NCBI GenBank assembly: GCA_019321725.1
Contig: CM033120.1
Span: 6,639,694 to 6,703,693 of the forward strand
Source of the DNA: Paulownia fortunei
Lineage: Eukaryota; Streptophyta; Magnoliopsida; Lamiales; Paulowniaceae
DNA: 64,000 nt
Direction: 5' to 3'
Part shown: piece by piece, positions 1 to 11,965 of the stretch
How the letters are laid out: every line of letters begins with the position of its first letter
How positions within the stretch are numbered: position 1 is the stretch's first letter
The notes under the pieces: generated by a model
What the model saw: only the letters and a program-made list of their open reading frames with translations
Databases searched by the model: none
Told to the model about the DNA's origin: nothing
Program-made: the position numbers and the translations under genes

Positions 1-1860
1 TGGATATGAGATTCAGTTTATGTAGATTCATGGGGTATCCAAAGGAATCTATTGGATACTATTTCTATGAACCATCGGAACAAAAGGTATTTGTTTTGAA
101 GAATACCACCTTTTTAGAAGAGGAGTTTCTATTAGATAGAAATGGCGAAGTCATAGAACTTGAAGAAATTTAAGAACCACAAAGCCTCCCTAGAGATGCA
201 GTAATGGGCTAACCAGCTAAAGCTCGGCCTTCAAACACACATTCTCCTAGGAGATCCCATAGGATCTTAAAGCCGCCTGAAAGGTATGGTTTTTTATTAG
301 AGAACAATAAGGAGAATCTCTCCTTAGACGATGATCTAAGGACTTATGGAGAGGCGATGTCGAACATTAACTCAGGAAGATGGCAAGAAGTCATGCAATT
401 CGAGATGGACTCCATGTACTCCAACAAGGTATGAACCTTGGTAGACCTACCACAAGGAATAGTTCCTATTGGCTGCAAATAGGTCTACAAGTGGAAGTTT
501 GGAGTAAATGGAGAGGTAATGACCTACAAAGCACGACTGGTTACGTAAGGTTATACTCAAAAGCAAGGAATTGATTATGAGAAAACTTTTTCGCCAATAG
601 CGATGCTTAAATCCATTTGGATACTATTAGCCATATCAGCATATATGACTACGAGATATGACAGATGGGTGTGAAGACTGCTTTCCTTAATAGAAATATT
701 AAGGAAGAGATCTATATGAGGTAACTACAAGGCTTCATACCCAGAGGAAGTGCAAAATATTTCCAAACTCTAGAGATCTATTTATAGACTCGAGCCGACT
801 TCCCAAAGCTGGAATATCTGGTTCGATGAGGTAATCAAATAGTTTGATTTTTATAAGAATCTTGATAAATCTTGTGTCTATAAGAAGGTTAGTGGAAATG
901 CAGTGCTATATGTTGACGACATCCTACTCATTGCAAATGATGTAGGGATGCTGCAGTCAACTAAGACTTGGTTGTCTAACCAGTTCTCCGTGAAGGATTT
1001 GGAGAAGCATCATTTATTCTTGGAATAAAAATCTATAAAGATAGGTTAAGAAGGATGATCGGGCTATCCCAATCCACGTACATAGACAAAATGCTAAAGA
1101 GGTTTAGCATAGAGGAATCCAAGCGAAGATTCTTGCCAATGAGTCATGGTGTTTCTCTCTCAAAGGTTATATCTCCTAAGACTCTTGAGGAGAGGGAAAG
1201 GATGACCTGCATACCTTATGCATCCGCCATTGGAAGCATAATATATGATATGCTATGTACACGGCTTGATGTCACATATGCTCTAAATGTCACGAGCAGA
1301 TATCAGTCCAATCTAGTTGAGGAACATTGGAAGGCCGTAAAGGTAATCCCGAAGTACTTGAGAAGAACTAAGGATATCTTTCTTATATACAGCTCTGGAG
1401 AATTGAAACTAGAAGGCTATACTGATTCTAGTTTTCAGTCTGATATAGATGACTCAAAGTCAATGTCTTTTATTTATTCACCTTAAATGGTGGTGTCGTC
1501 AACTAGAAGAGTTCCAAGCAAAAGACAACCATTGATTCTACCACCGAAGCTGAATACATTATTGCATGTGATGCATCAAAAGAAGATGTTTGGGTAAGAA
1601 ACTTTATCTAAGAGTTGGGTGTGGTTCCATCCGTTGTTGATCTTGTATTGTATACTATGATAACAATGGAGCTATTGCACAAACAAAAGAGTTAAGATCT
1701 CATCAAAGATCTAAGCACATCATGAGGAGATACCATCTGATCAAAGAGATTATTGGTAGAGGCGATGCTATAGTGGATAGAGTCGCTTCGATAGAAAATA
1801 TAGCAGACCCACTGACCAAACTTCTAGCGCAGAAGGTATTTGATAGACATCCTAAAAAGA
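1..1860 (+). pseudogene. Copia-1 pol, 3' half (integrase end, RT, RNase H), decayed
   Basis: Ty1/copia polyprotein remnant that runs in from before the window. About 30-150 encodes the copia stretch after the integrase core (reading GYPKESIGYYFYEPSEQKV). About 370-560 is the start of the reverse transcriptase, and the RT catalytic motif YVDDILLIAN is intact at 908-937. RNase H follows: YTDSSFQSD near 1420-1445, then the STTEAEY motif around 1530-1560. In-frame stops (for example after about 170, 435 and 550) and frame changes through RT show it cannot make a working protein. Orientation and order match a normal copia element ending at the polypurine tract and 3' LTR just downstream. Family assignment is sure; the exact lineage is not resolved. 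Confidence 0.9.
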
Positions 1861-1893
1861 TGAGCCCAAAATATATGGGCAATTAGCGCTAGG

Positions 1894-2466
1894 GCAAGTG
1901 GGAGATTGTTAGAGTAGTGTCTGGCGTGCCAATTGGATTGAGCATCCTTTATAATCTTGTATTTGTAAAAATAATCTTTTCTAAATCATATTAATAAAAA
2001 GGCAAAAAAAATTATCTTTAATTGCTTCTTGTAATTAGATAAAGTCCTTAGACCAAACTTAGCTACGGAGCATGGTCACACATTTGATGGTGATTATGGA
2101 ATATGCCTCTATGGCTTTGGTCTTAAATTAGTTCCGAGTTAAAGGCTTTTTGAGAAGGGACATTGAATAGCCCAATAGACTCGTGCATGTGATGCATGCT
2201 CGCATAAGAATGATATCTCGCTCCATGGACATTAGTGTAGTGACACTAATGCATGTATGTGGGTGCTTGTTAGAGAACAAGTACACTGAACAGGCCCACT
2301 GGAATTTCTTAATTGGAAACTTGTTTGTTGAAATAAGAAATTCCATGTTACGATAGTATACAATTAGTCTTTTAACTTGAGACACCATGGTAACCTTATG
2401 TATGTCGTGTTTTATTTTGATGTATCTTCTGATTATCTGACAATCACAAAGGGGATATACATTGGA
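1894..2466 (+). repeat. Copia-1 polypurine tract and 3' LTR, left part
   Basis: The tract GGCAAGTGGGAGAT (1893-1906) is followed by an LTR starting TGTTAGAGTAGTGTC at 1907. The same start and following sequence occur at 39882 and 46779 (copia-2 LTRs) and, more diverged, at 39003. Similarity to the copia-2 LTR runs to about 2466, stops where the gypsy element H begins, and resumes at 8762. The LTR was therefore split by a later insertion. About 110 bp of LTR expected at the left junction is missing, so the junction also suffered a deletion. Confidence 0.85.
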
Positions 2467-3031
2467 TGTTGTGATTAAGATCGAGAGGTAGTGTTGTAAT
2501 AAATGCTCGTATAAATATACACCATGGACTACATTGATGAATTGCTATTCTACTTCATTATGAATTTTACAAGTTCGTGGTTAGGATTAGTCTTTGGTTG
2601 TGTGACAGTGGGACTTTAAATATTTTGTATTTGATATTCTCTCTCGAGATATATCAACTTTACTACTAGAAGGTAACTGGCTATATCCCTATAACGGGTT
2701 TAACCTACTAATGATGTATTGGGCTTTGTGAATTCCTCTAACTTTTAACTTTCACATTTATAACTACTGCATATTAGTCCTATATCCCTATCTCTTTATT
2801 GGAATCTATCCCAGCATCCCCCGATTATGCTTTTTGCTTTGTTTATTTTTTATTTTATATTTTTAAATCAATCCTATCAATCTCTGAGTTGGTCAAATCT
2901 AGTCCGATAAGTCTAAATTCGGTACTTGCACACACACTCCTTTCAGAAACAATATTTGTGTACTCCAACACTTCATTACTTGTTAACTAGTGAACTTGCT
3001 AGTCCATGTGGCACACAAAGCACATGCACCA
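2467..3031 (+). repeat. H 5' LTR remnant
   Basis: Matches the last 560 or so bases of the 3' LTR (8200-8761). The outer parts (2467-2510 and 2785-3031) align in direct orientation with 8200-8235 and 8505-8761. The middle (about 2515-2782) aligns only with the reverse complement of about 8240-8500. The first roughly 900 bases of a full LTR are absent. It ends ACCA at 3031, just before the PBS. Confidence 0.8.
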
Positions 3032-3037
3032 AGTTTT

Positions 3038-3055
3038 TGTCGATGTTTTTGGGGA
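3038..3055 (+). other. H primer-binding site, tRNA-Asp type, degenerate
   Basis: TGTCGATGTTTTTGGGGA lies 6 bases inside the 5' LTR end. It agrees at 12 of 18 positions with the tRNA-Asp-complementary PBS (TGGCGCCGTTGCCGGGGA) usual in Athila/Tat elements. Three of the six differences are C-to-T, as expected from decay of methylated cytosines. The same PBS is better kept in the G copies at 10940-10956 and 27318-27334. Confidence 0.65.
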
Positions 3056-3189
3056 GTGTGTCGTTGCAATATTGAATTTGATTTATCTAGCTATAGTTTC
3101 ACCATTTTACTTGCTTTATTTTTGTTTTTGTTTTCTTTATTTTATTTTTGTTCAAGTTACTTCTGAGTTTTTATTTTGCAATGTAGGAG

Positions 3190-4620
3190 TTCATCGGTAC
3201 ATGACCCGGTCATCTACTTGAGATCTTAAGTCATACAACCTAGAAATTAAAAGGACTTTCCATTATTTGTTGAGAGGAGCAAAGGATATGATGGCTAAAA
3301 ACGAGCAAGATGGTGATAATAGAACGTTGATGGACTATGCTAAACCATTGGTCAATATGATAATGTCAAGCATTTGAAGGCCAAGTATCCAAGCAAATAT
3401 ATTTGAGATCAAACCAACAATCAATCTTGGTGAATATGGTGGCTCCCTTAGTGACCACCCAAAAATGCCCATATTGCCAATTTTCTTGAGATATGCAAAA
3501 TTTTGAAGCACAATAGAGTAACCAATGATGCAATCCATTTAAGAATCTTTCATTTTTCTTCACATGACAAGGCTAAGAGTTGGTTGAACTCTTTGCCTGT
3601 TGGTTCCATCACAACGTTGGAGATTATAACACAAGCTTTTCTTGCCAGATACTTTCCACCCTCCAAATTTGTAAAGATGAGAAATGGCATATCAAGCTTT
3701 GTGTAATTTAATTTGGAATCTTTATATGAGGTATGGAAGAGGTTTTAAGGATTTATTGAGGAAGTGTCCCCACCATGGTTTTCCCATATGTCTTCAAGTG
3801 CAAATATTGTACAATGGCCTATTACCGCTAACTGATCCATGATAGATGCAATGGTAAGAGGCACAATCATGAGAAAGACTCTGGAAGAAGCATATGAGGA
3901 GTTGAAAGAAATGGCACCAAATAGTTATCAGTGGCAATCATATAGGAGTTTGGGAAAGAAGCCAACATGGCTTCACACTGTTGACATATACTCAGCCCTT
4001 TCAGCTTAAATCGAAGCATTTAACAAGAAGGTAGATAGCATGGGTGCTTCGGTGATGAAGGTACAAATCATTGCATGTGATTTATGTGGAGGTTAACACT
4101 ACAACGCCAACTACCAAGTTGGAAATCCTTTATATCCTTATTTGAGCAAGCTAACTTCGTTGGGAGCTTCAATAAACAACCAAACAATCCATACTCACAA
4201 ATATACAATCCAGGATGGAGCAACCACCCCAATTTCTCATGGGGTAATCAAGGGAATCGAAGCACATTTCAATAAAATCAAGGCATAGCAAGACCCCCAT
4301 CACCCAGCTACCCACTACAAGAGAAAGAGCCAAATTTGGAGAAACTTGTAGCAAGATTCATTTCAAATACTGAGACAAAGTTCTGAAACTAAGAGGTTTC
4401 AATACAGAACTTGGAAACAAAAGTGGGCCAAATTGCAAGCATAATTTCTAGGCGAGTGTAAGGAGCTTTGCCAATTGACATTGAGATATATCCCAAAGAA
4501 CATGTTAATGCAATCACTTTGCAAAGTGGGAAAGATATTGACACCAAAATGCAAGAGGTGGAAAGTAAAGAAAGAAGGACAAGCACACATCCAAGCCCAA
4601 CACCTATTCCACCTCAGTTA
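3190..4620 (+). pseudogene. H gag remnant
   Basis: Retrotransposon Gag of the Athila/Tat type, which would assemble the cytoplasmic particle. Recognisable blocks: IQANIFEIKPTI near 3390-3430, DDAIRLR-like and FSSHDKAKSWLNSLP at 3555-3600, ITTLEIITQAFLARYFPPSK at about 3610-3670, then LRKCPHHGFP and an EEAYEEL-like block near 3750-3910, all in the order known for this family. Reading shifts frame several times (for instance near 3500 and 3710) and hits stops, so no full protein can be made. The part from 4080 to 4620 is the low-complexity Gag C-terminal region. Confidence 0.8.
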
Positions 4621-4829
4621 TTTTGTCTAAACCTATAAATATTTCTCCCCCTTTCCTTTTTCCATTGAAGAAAGCTCAATGAGAAATGTAATTTGCTAAG
4701 TTTCTTGATGTTTTTAAGAAGTTTCAAAGTAATATTCCATTTATTGATGCTTTTTTTCCAAATATGCTAAATTTTAAAGGAAATCTTGTCAAATAAAAGG
4801 ATGTTGGAGGAGTATGAAATGGTGAACTA

Positions 4830-5330
4830 GATCGAGGAGTGCTCGACCCTGGGAGTTTTTCTATACCTTGCACTATTGGTCCACTTTCTTTCTCTGAAGT
4901 ATTATATGATTTGGGAGCAAACATTAATCTTATGTCTCTTTCATTTATAGAAACTTGGACTTGGGAAACCAGAGCCAATAGTATTGTCATTACAACTAGT
5001 TGACCGATCTATTAAGTATCTACGAGGTGTTGTTGACGAAGTGCTAGTGAAGGTAGAAAAATTCATGTTCCATGTTGATTTTCTAGTTTTGGACATTGAG
5101 GAATATATTGATATGTCTCTTATTTTGGGTAGACCTTTGAGCTTTTATTAATGTACAACTAGAAAAATTAATAGTTTGAGTATGGATGAACAAGCATCCT
5201 TCAATATTTTTAAAGCCATAAAGTATCTGGTGGATGAAAATATGTGTTATAGAATTGATGTACTGGACCAGTTGCTCATTGACCTTTGCAACAAAGTAGG
5301 ATTTAGGAAAAATTGGAGGCATTCATTATG
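4830..5330 (+). pseudogene. H aspartic protease remnant
   Basis: After a frame correction near 4960 the sequence reads [12 protein letters not shown], then the protease active-site block DLGANINLM (DLGASINLM in relatives), then VEKFMFHVDFLVLDIEE and LILGRP. This is the order of the pepsin-like retroviral protease of Athila/Tat elements. The catalytic Asp of the D-L-G motif is present. The frame breaks before and after it. Normally RT would follow; here the sequence goes straight to 3' noncoding DNA after about 5700. Confidence 0.8.
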
Positions 5331-7290
5331 ACTTAAAATAAAAATAAAAAGGGGGATGAGCATGCTAATTTCAATGTGTTTAATAGAATGAATCATTTGG
5401 TGGAAAAGCCTAAGTATTATCAAATAGATGTTTTGATCCTTTTACTTTTGAACATGTGCAGAAAAATAGGTTAAAGGAAGAATTGGAAGCATACTTGGCA
5501 AATTCAAAAGGAGGAGAGATGAGGGATGAAAGCTTGGTAGAAGCCCTTGAACACTTTGATGTTGATTTTCCCCACAAATGAAATCAATTTTTTTGGGTAA
5601 GCCACAACCAAGGTTAAGATTGATTATGCAAGGTGAAGCCCATGTGACCTTGATATGGGATGATCAACACCGATCCAAGAACTACTAGAGAGACGGTAAT
5701 GAGTGTAAGATGTCTGTATTTATAATAAAGTCAAGCTAACAACTTTAACTTAGAACTACTCCCTCTTTCCTTAACCTTTGAATTTCTTAGTTAGAATTTG
5801 AAGCATGTTTACTTTCTATATTTAGGTATGTTAGCTTTTTCTTTATTTAGTTATCTCTTTATTTTTTTTTGCTTGTACCTATTCTCCTTTGTTTCCCCTT
5901 TTGTGGTTATAGGTTTTCATTTCCTTGGTGGTGTGTGTGGATTTTATATAGACTCTAAAGGACTCATGCTTGTTGATGCACATCTACTTGAAAGGGAGTT
6001 CTTTCTTTTCTTTCCCTGATGCTCTTTATTCCTTTCAGTATTGAGGATAATGTTGCATTTAAGTTTGGGGGTGGGAATTATGTTTTGTGGAATCTGAGCT
6101 GATTTTTCCAACTTTTGATGATGAATTATCTGTGATTTTATATGAATTGTGTGATGAATGATCGAGAGCAAGCATATTTCATTTGTCAAACTTGATTGAT
6201 ATCATATTTGAGATTGATTAATTTATGTTGATGACCAATAGCCTATGATGATTTTTAATTGATACTGCATTTAGTCTAGTAAAAAGAAAGATTGCTAGCC
6301 TTGTAACATTGTGACTCTTGTGTTGAGTTGATCTTTCTCATGGATGAATTATTATTGAGCACATTATGTCAAGATATGGTAAACCTATATATTGCTTAGT
6401 GCAGGATTATGCATCCAATAAGATATTTTGATCAACATGAGCTGTTCTAGAACTTGCTTGATTATTCTTTCAAGCGAAATCCTAGATAACTAGCAAATCT
6501 ATGTGTAACATCTTAAGCACGATTTCGTATGGGGTCATGTGGAAATTTTGGGTAGGAAAAAATTTGCAATTGGGTATATGAGCATGAAATGTGTGCAAAG
6601 AAGTCAACAAAATCCATGGAGATAAAAAAAAACTAGTTTAAGGGTTGTGACAACAAAAGAACATGAAATGAAGATTTGGGATTCATGAAAAAAAAGTGAG
6701 AAAAAAAAGAAGAAAAAAAAGAAGAAGGAAAAAAAATGAAAAGAAAGATGAAAGAAAAAAAAGCATGTATCCCAAATGAAGAGTGAAAATAAGTGGTAAA
6801 GAGAAAAAAAAGGGAGTGAAATTGTGCAACACATTACGCTCTCTCGCTTTGCTTTATTCTTACTCTTTCTTTGTAGCTAATACTTAGGCCTTACATTACA
6901 AGTTTATTTAAATCCTATTGATATATGTTTGTGAGTGTCTATATTAGTGGAGAAAGTATATGAAAAGCAAGCATATGGGAGACCTAAAACTCCTTTTATT
7001 AGACTAAGAGAGTCATTGGTTTGCATGATTTGAACTAAAAAGCACACATGAAACTTGAAATTGACTAAGCACAACCACTTTTAAATTTCGTGAGAAGATG
7101 AATTTGGCATGAGTTTTATAGTGTTACTTGATTAGTCATTTGACTGATTTCTAGATTGTGGTGTAATTGTAAATTTATTGAGGAATGGTTTGGAAAATCA
7201 AGATAAATTATTCATGATCGAATTATGAGCTTGCTTAGTTTGAATTTTAACTTTGCTTGAGGATGAGCAAATGATAAGTTTGGGGGTAGT
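5331..7290 (+). other. H 3' noncoding region with polypurine tracts
   Basis: No protein domain is readable beyond about 5680. A first tract AAGTTTGGGGGTGGG sits at about 6061-6075, and the definitive PPT ATGATAAGTTTGGGGGTAGT at 7271-7290 directly abuts the LTR start. Between them, 6670-6815 is an almost uninterrupted A/G run (AAAAGAAG-type). Long 3' regions with two such G-runs are usual in Athila/Tat elements. Short open frames here (for example 5798-6019) have no family signature and are not called. Confidence 0.7.
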
Positions 7291-8761
7291 TGATAATCTC
7301 ATAATTCAACATATTTTTCAACACTCTCAATAGCATAATTAGAATATTTTCTCATAAAATTGATAAATTTGTGCACTATCTTATGATGTTTATTGTGTAA
7401 GTACAATGTGGAGAAGTTGGGTGAAAAAGTGAAGAAAGCAGAAAAATTACGTAAAAGTCGAAGTTTTGGAGCTCCGACACCAGAAACTCGAGTTTTGTAG
7501 TGCCAATTTTGCTAAAGCAGGTCAAAGTTTTAGTGTTGTAACACCAATTTGGTAGAAGTATGCTGAAGTTTTGGTGCTGCAGCATCAGTTTTGCAAGTGG
7601 AGTGCCAAAATTTTAGCACTGCAGCGCCAAGTGGCATAATAGAAAATATTCTCATGCTATTTTGAGTGACAAGTAGCAAAAAAAGGGGCAATTTAGCATC
7701 TTTCTTATTGCACACACATTAGATATAATTCATATATCACAACCCATGTGATACTCCATTTTTTATACAATATACACATTCATATCATATCATTCATTAC
7801 CCATTACACACACTTTACATATATATTCTCACACACAAATCCTTTCCATAAAACACACACACACTTCTTCATATTTCTACACACACACCCATTTCAAGGA
7901 GCTTGGAATTTGAAGTCAAGTAGAGAAGGAACTTGCCTTGGGTATTGAAGATTCAAGAGAAGAAGTGAAGACTCTCTTGCAGGTTGTATATTTCTTCTTT
8001 AGTTTCTTCTTAAACTTGTTTAACTTTGAGAAATTATGTAAAAACATGATGTTGATGATCATGTGATGGAAAGATATTTCTATGAATTTATAAGTTAATA
8101 TCTTGTTTGTGGTATGGATGATGTTTGATTTGTGTTGAGCATATGTTATATTTTTAATATTTTTTGAATTTTGGCCACTTTGAAATGATCTTTGTTGTTG
8201 TAATTGAGATTGGAAAGTAGTGTTGAAACGAGCCTTAGACTAGGTTACTCTAGGTATATAGGATTTAGTACACATAGTAGTCATAAACGTAAAAGTTAAA
8301 AACTAGAGGAATTCACAATGCTCAATGAGTCATAAGTAGGTTAAACCCATTATAGGGATATAGCCGGTTACCTTCTAGTGGTAGAGTCATTATATTTTGG
8401 GAGAGAATATCAATCAAAAGATTTGAAGTCCCGTTGTCCTACAACCAAACACTAATCCTAACCAAGAACTTGTGAAATTCATAATGAACTAGAATGTTGT
8501 TCTATGGCCTTGACTCATCTCTTTATTGGATTCTATCCCCACCATCCCTTGATTTTGCTATTTGCCTTGTCAATTATTTGTTTTATGGTTTTAATTCAAA
8601 CCTATCAATCTTTAATTCGGCCAAATATAGTCAAATAAGTCTAAATTCGGTACTTGTAAACACACTCCTTTGGGAAATGATATCTGTGTGCTCAAATACT
8701 TTATTACTTGTTGACTAGTGCACTTGCTAGTTCGTGTGACATACAAAGCACACACATACCA
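7291..8761 (+). repeat. H 3' LTR (about 1.47 kb)
   Basis: Starts TGATAATCTC immediately after the PPT and ends ACCA at 8761. Contains five imperfect copies (35-40 bp spacing, 7458-7630) of a motif like GAAGTTTTGGTGCTGCAGCACCA, a CA-rich stretch at 7760-7890, and the segment 8240-8500 that is inverted relative to the 5' LTR. A further fragment of the same LTR lies reversed at 62972-63544. Sequence after 8761 returns to the copia-1 LTR. Confidence 0.8.
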
Positions 8762-9305
8762 CTTGGTCAAGGTTGTATTAAAGATGGAAAAGAATTTTCT
8801 AATTTCATCATAAAGTCAAGTGACGTGGAATTGATATATAGTTATTGTGCCATTAAGGTTTCGACTAATAATCCGTACCCCAAGCATAATCGGAAGATTA
8901 GTTGATAAAGGACTGTACTTGCGTGATATTCATAATTAAAAAGTTTCGGCATCTTCATCTATGTCTAGGTATTCATAGTGTGTTGCTAGACGAGAACCAT
9001 GATTGCTGCTTAGAAGTAAAGAGTAAATTTTAAGAGTATTAATTAATTAAAATAATTTAATTGTTCAATTAAATCATGAATTGTGAGCCCACTAGTAGCA
9101 TATGGGTGAACCTAAGGGTCCATTTTTTGCCTAAGAAAAAATATAATAGTTGGATTAAATTTAATTAATATGATTAATTAAATTGGACTTAATTATTTTA
9201 AGTGTTGAATAAAATTATTAAATTTAATAAATTAATTAATTTACATAATTTGATTTGGTAGCCAAACTTGGAACAAATACAAATCTTTCAAAAATTTGGC
9301 ATAAG
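8762..9305 (+). repeat. Copia-1 3' LTR, right part
   Basis: Continues the LTR left at 2466. It aligns with 40340-40800 and 47450-47910 of the copia-2 LTRs, including a GACTAATCAT-like block, TTGCATGATATTCATAATT and the AATTAATT-rich segment (9040-9245). The rest of this LTR is missing; similarity gives way to the G1 gypsy fragment at about 9305-9312. Confidence 0.75.
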
Positions 9306-9311
9306 GTGGAA

Positions 9312-10935
9312 CTTGCTTGATTGCATCTAACAATGGAATATTAATCTTGACTTATTTAAAAAATTCAAAGATTTCAATATTTTTGATCAATTTTTGATTC
9401 AATTGCAATCTTTGAGAAAAATGAGCTAGAGGTGAGTATTTTTCTTTTTCATTATTTTCAAACTCACCTTCATCGTCAAGACTATTTATATTCTTCATTT
9501 ATGAAGGTGGATTAGAAACTTTCTCCTTGGAATGAATAATCTTGTTAACAACTTTTCCATTATGAGGAGTTGTGACTGAATTAACCTTCTTGATTGAATT
9601 TTTACCTGAAGAAGAAACATGACACTGAGTGGAAGGATTAGGTTGAGGTTGAGTAAGAAATTTACATTTTTCATGAGTACGCAAAGAAACTGTCAGTGTT
9701 GAAAGTGTACTTTTAATCTTATTGATGGCTTGTAAAGTCTAGTTATTGATGTTTGTTTGTACATGCATAAATGCTTGCAAAGTCTCCTCAAAAGATTTTA
9801 TATGTGGAGTAGAATAAGAAGGAAAGTTTGGTGGTTTTTGTGAATGTAGTGGTTAGGCACGGTTATCATCTCGCCAACTAAAAATGGGATAATTTCTCTA
9901 TTGTGGATAGTAAGTTTTAGAATATGGAGAATAAAAAGACTTTTTCAATGTGTTCATGAATTTTGTTTGTACTAGAATGTTTGTACATTCATTGGTGGAG
10001 TGCCCCATAAGTTCACAATTGCTACAAATTTCTTCATCTTACACATATTTGATTTCCTTTAATTTTTTAAGCTCTATGGCTTCAAATTTTCTTATTAAAC
10101 TAGCAATCCTAGCATTTAGTTCTTTTTTTTGAGTAAGGTAATATTTTTCTTTATTACTAATAGCAACATTAGATCTAATAGAACTTTCAAAAGAATTAAC
10201 ACTATGCTATGATTGAGAGTTTTCTATTAAATGGTCTAGATATTCTCGGGCTTCATTAGGTTCTTTATCAAGAAACTTACTATTACACATTGTTTTAACA
10301 AATTCTTTTCTTTCAGGAGTTAAACCTTCATAAAGAAATTAATTGAGCGTCATTTTTCAAAATTATGATGTGGGCATGAATTCAATAAATCTTTAAATCT
10401 TTCCCAATATTGAAAGAAAGCTTCATTAGAATTTTGATAGAAGTTTTGGATTTGTCTTTTCAAAGCATAAGTTTTATAAGTTGAAAAGAACTTTTTCAAA
10501 AATTCAGCTTGTATTTTTTACCAAGTGCCAATTGACCTAGGTTTTAAAGAATTAAGCCAAGTTTTTGCTTTATCTTTTAAAGAAAAGGAAAATAATTTGA
10601 ACTTAACAATATCATTTATACAAGTTTGATTATCAAAAGTGGCACATACTTTATTAATTTTTTTCAAATGCAAGTAAGGTCTTCCAAAGTTTAAACCATG
10701 GAAATTAAGAAGTAAATGGATCATACCTGGTTTGAATCAAAAGTTATTTGTATTGAGAGGAACAATGAAACAAGAAGGAGAAGAATTTGAGGTGGTTGCA
10801 AGTAATAATACATGATATGCACCTGTTGATTCTCATTTTTATGACTACGATACCATATAACCATATAATCATAAAGAAAATTAACACACAATATTTTTAA
10901 AGGAGAAATATTTACAAAACTGAAAACTTACCTTG
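9312..10935 (-). pseudogene. G1 gag (Athila/Tat-like family G), decayed
   Basis: Reverse-strand Gag closely similar to G2 gag (25560-27240). The best block, 10518-10724, reads IHLLLNFHGLNFGRPYLHLK and then FSLKDKAKTWLNSL. Further down, an ETLQAF-like segment and a glutamine/proline-rich segment match the G2 copy at 25864-26130. Stops and frame changes are frequent. Downstream protease, RT and integrase are absent, since copia-1 LTR sequence begins at about 9305. This is therefore a 3'-deleted copy with only gag, PBS and 5' LTR. Confidence 0.8.
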
Positions 10936-10939
10936 CCTT

Positions 10940-10956
10940 CTCCGGCAACGGAGCCA
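10940..10956 (-). other. G1 primer-binding site, tRNA-Asp type
   Basis: Read on the reverse strand, TGGCTCCGTTGCCGGAG differs from the tRNA-Asp-complementary consensus TGGCGCCGTTGCCGGGG at only two positions. It lies next to the LTR end (10966), with gag downstream in the same direction, which fixes the orientation as minus. Confidence 0.85.
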
Positions 10957-10965
10957 AAAACTTAC

Positions 10966-11965
10966 TACAACTTTAAGGTTGCACACCTAAATGCAGATTG
11001 TGCCAAATAATAAATTTTTCGTGAGTCCAAGGTCGATCCATAGGGAAGTTGTTTGAAAATTTCAGGATTATATTTCTAAAAAAAATGGGCTTTGTGTGGT
11101 TTATAATATATAAAAAAATAATGCATGCTATAACTAAAAAAAAACAAAGTAATAAAAGTACTGAGGCCAAACATATAATGAAGGAATTAAACAATTAAGT
11201 GGTATGCTAATTGTCAAAAGTTGGTAAGTTATTACACCAAAATCCTTTAAATTTTTACCTACCCAATTAAATTGTGTTTGCAAAATAGGTACAGTTAAAT
11301 CTTGATGATAGGTAATGAATAAAAGTTGTAGATCTTTCTGTTTTGATATATTTTCATATGCCATTCGTCAAATTTGGCTGCATGATGAGGGAGATATGGT
11401 CAAATCACCGAATCATGTTTAAGAGTTATCCTTCAACATCAGCAACGCATTGCAACATGTTTATTGACCATTTTAACATATTTTCTCACCATCTTATCTT
11501 TAGTAAACTTGTTTATCTTTCTCCTGAGTATAACATATACAAATTTGAGCCCAAAAGTAATTTTGGTTTAACAAATATGACTCAATTGATAAAATAGGCC
11601 AGGACTGTGCTTAACTTTAATCCGAATTTTTGATGATTTATTTGTACAACTACTTATAATCTAACTTCTTTGATCCTTATACATTTAGTATGGGATCCAA
11701 AGTTTGCATAAACTTGTAGATGAATATCTTATAAACCCATAGTCTCAAAAATTAACCCAAAATCATTTCAGAATGAAAAGTTAAGCAAGTTTCTCTAAAA
11801 CCTGCACAAAAGAAGATAAAACTTCTTATTATAATTTTTTTATGTTGATTTTTCATTTTATTCCTTAAATTTAAAATACTTTAATTGGGAGTTCTAATGA
11901 TAATTTTAAAGTAAAAATAATTATATAAATTTTAATTAATTATGCACTTTTAAATATTCATCACT
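10966..11965 (-). repeat. G1 5' LTR with internal deletion
   Basis: Starts (reverse strand) TGATGAATATT at about 11965 and ends CTTAAAGTTGTA at 10966, as in the G2 3' LTR (17479-19093). It is about 1,000 bp instead of 1,615 bp. The stretch between AATAAAAGTACT (about 11153-11164) and GAGGCCAAACATATAAT (11164 onward) lacks about 630 bp that are present at about 17680-18310 in G2. The missing part includes the TATA-like box. Confidence 0.8.

Larger units (their letters stand above)
2467..8761 (+). mobile_element. Athila/Tat-like Ty3/gypsy element H, non-autonomous, inserted in the copia-1 LTR
   Basis: A 5'-truncated LTR (2467-3031), a degenerate tRNA-Asp PBS (3038-3055), gag (about 3190-4620) and a protease remnant (about 4830-5330) are followed directly by the long 3' noncoding part, PPT (7271-7290) and 3' LTR (7291-8761). 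No RT, RNase H or integrase can be read between protease and 3' noncoding part. The element therefore lost its pol core and would have depended on a helper. The flanks on both sides are one copia LTR, which proves nesting. The 5 bp after the right end are CTTGG; the matching left duplication is lost with the truncated 5' LTR. Confidence 0.85.

Noticed and set aside
6604..6834. 76-codon reverse-strand frame rich in Phe and Ser
   Set aside because: Translation of the purine run on the other strand; low complexity without any domain.
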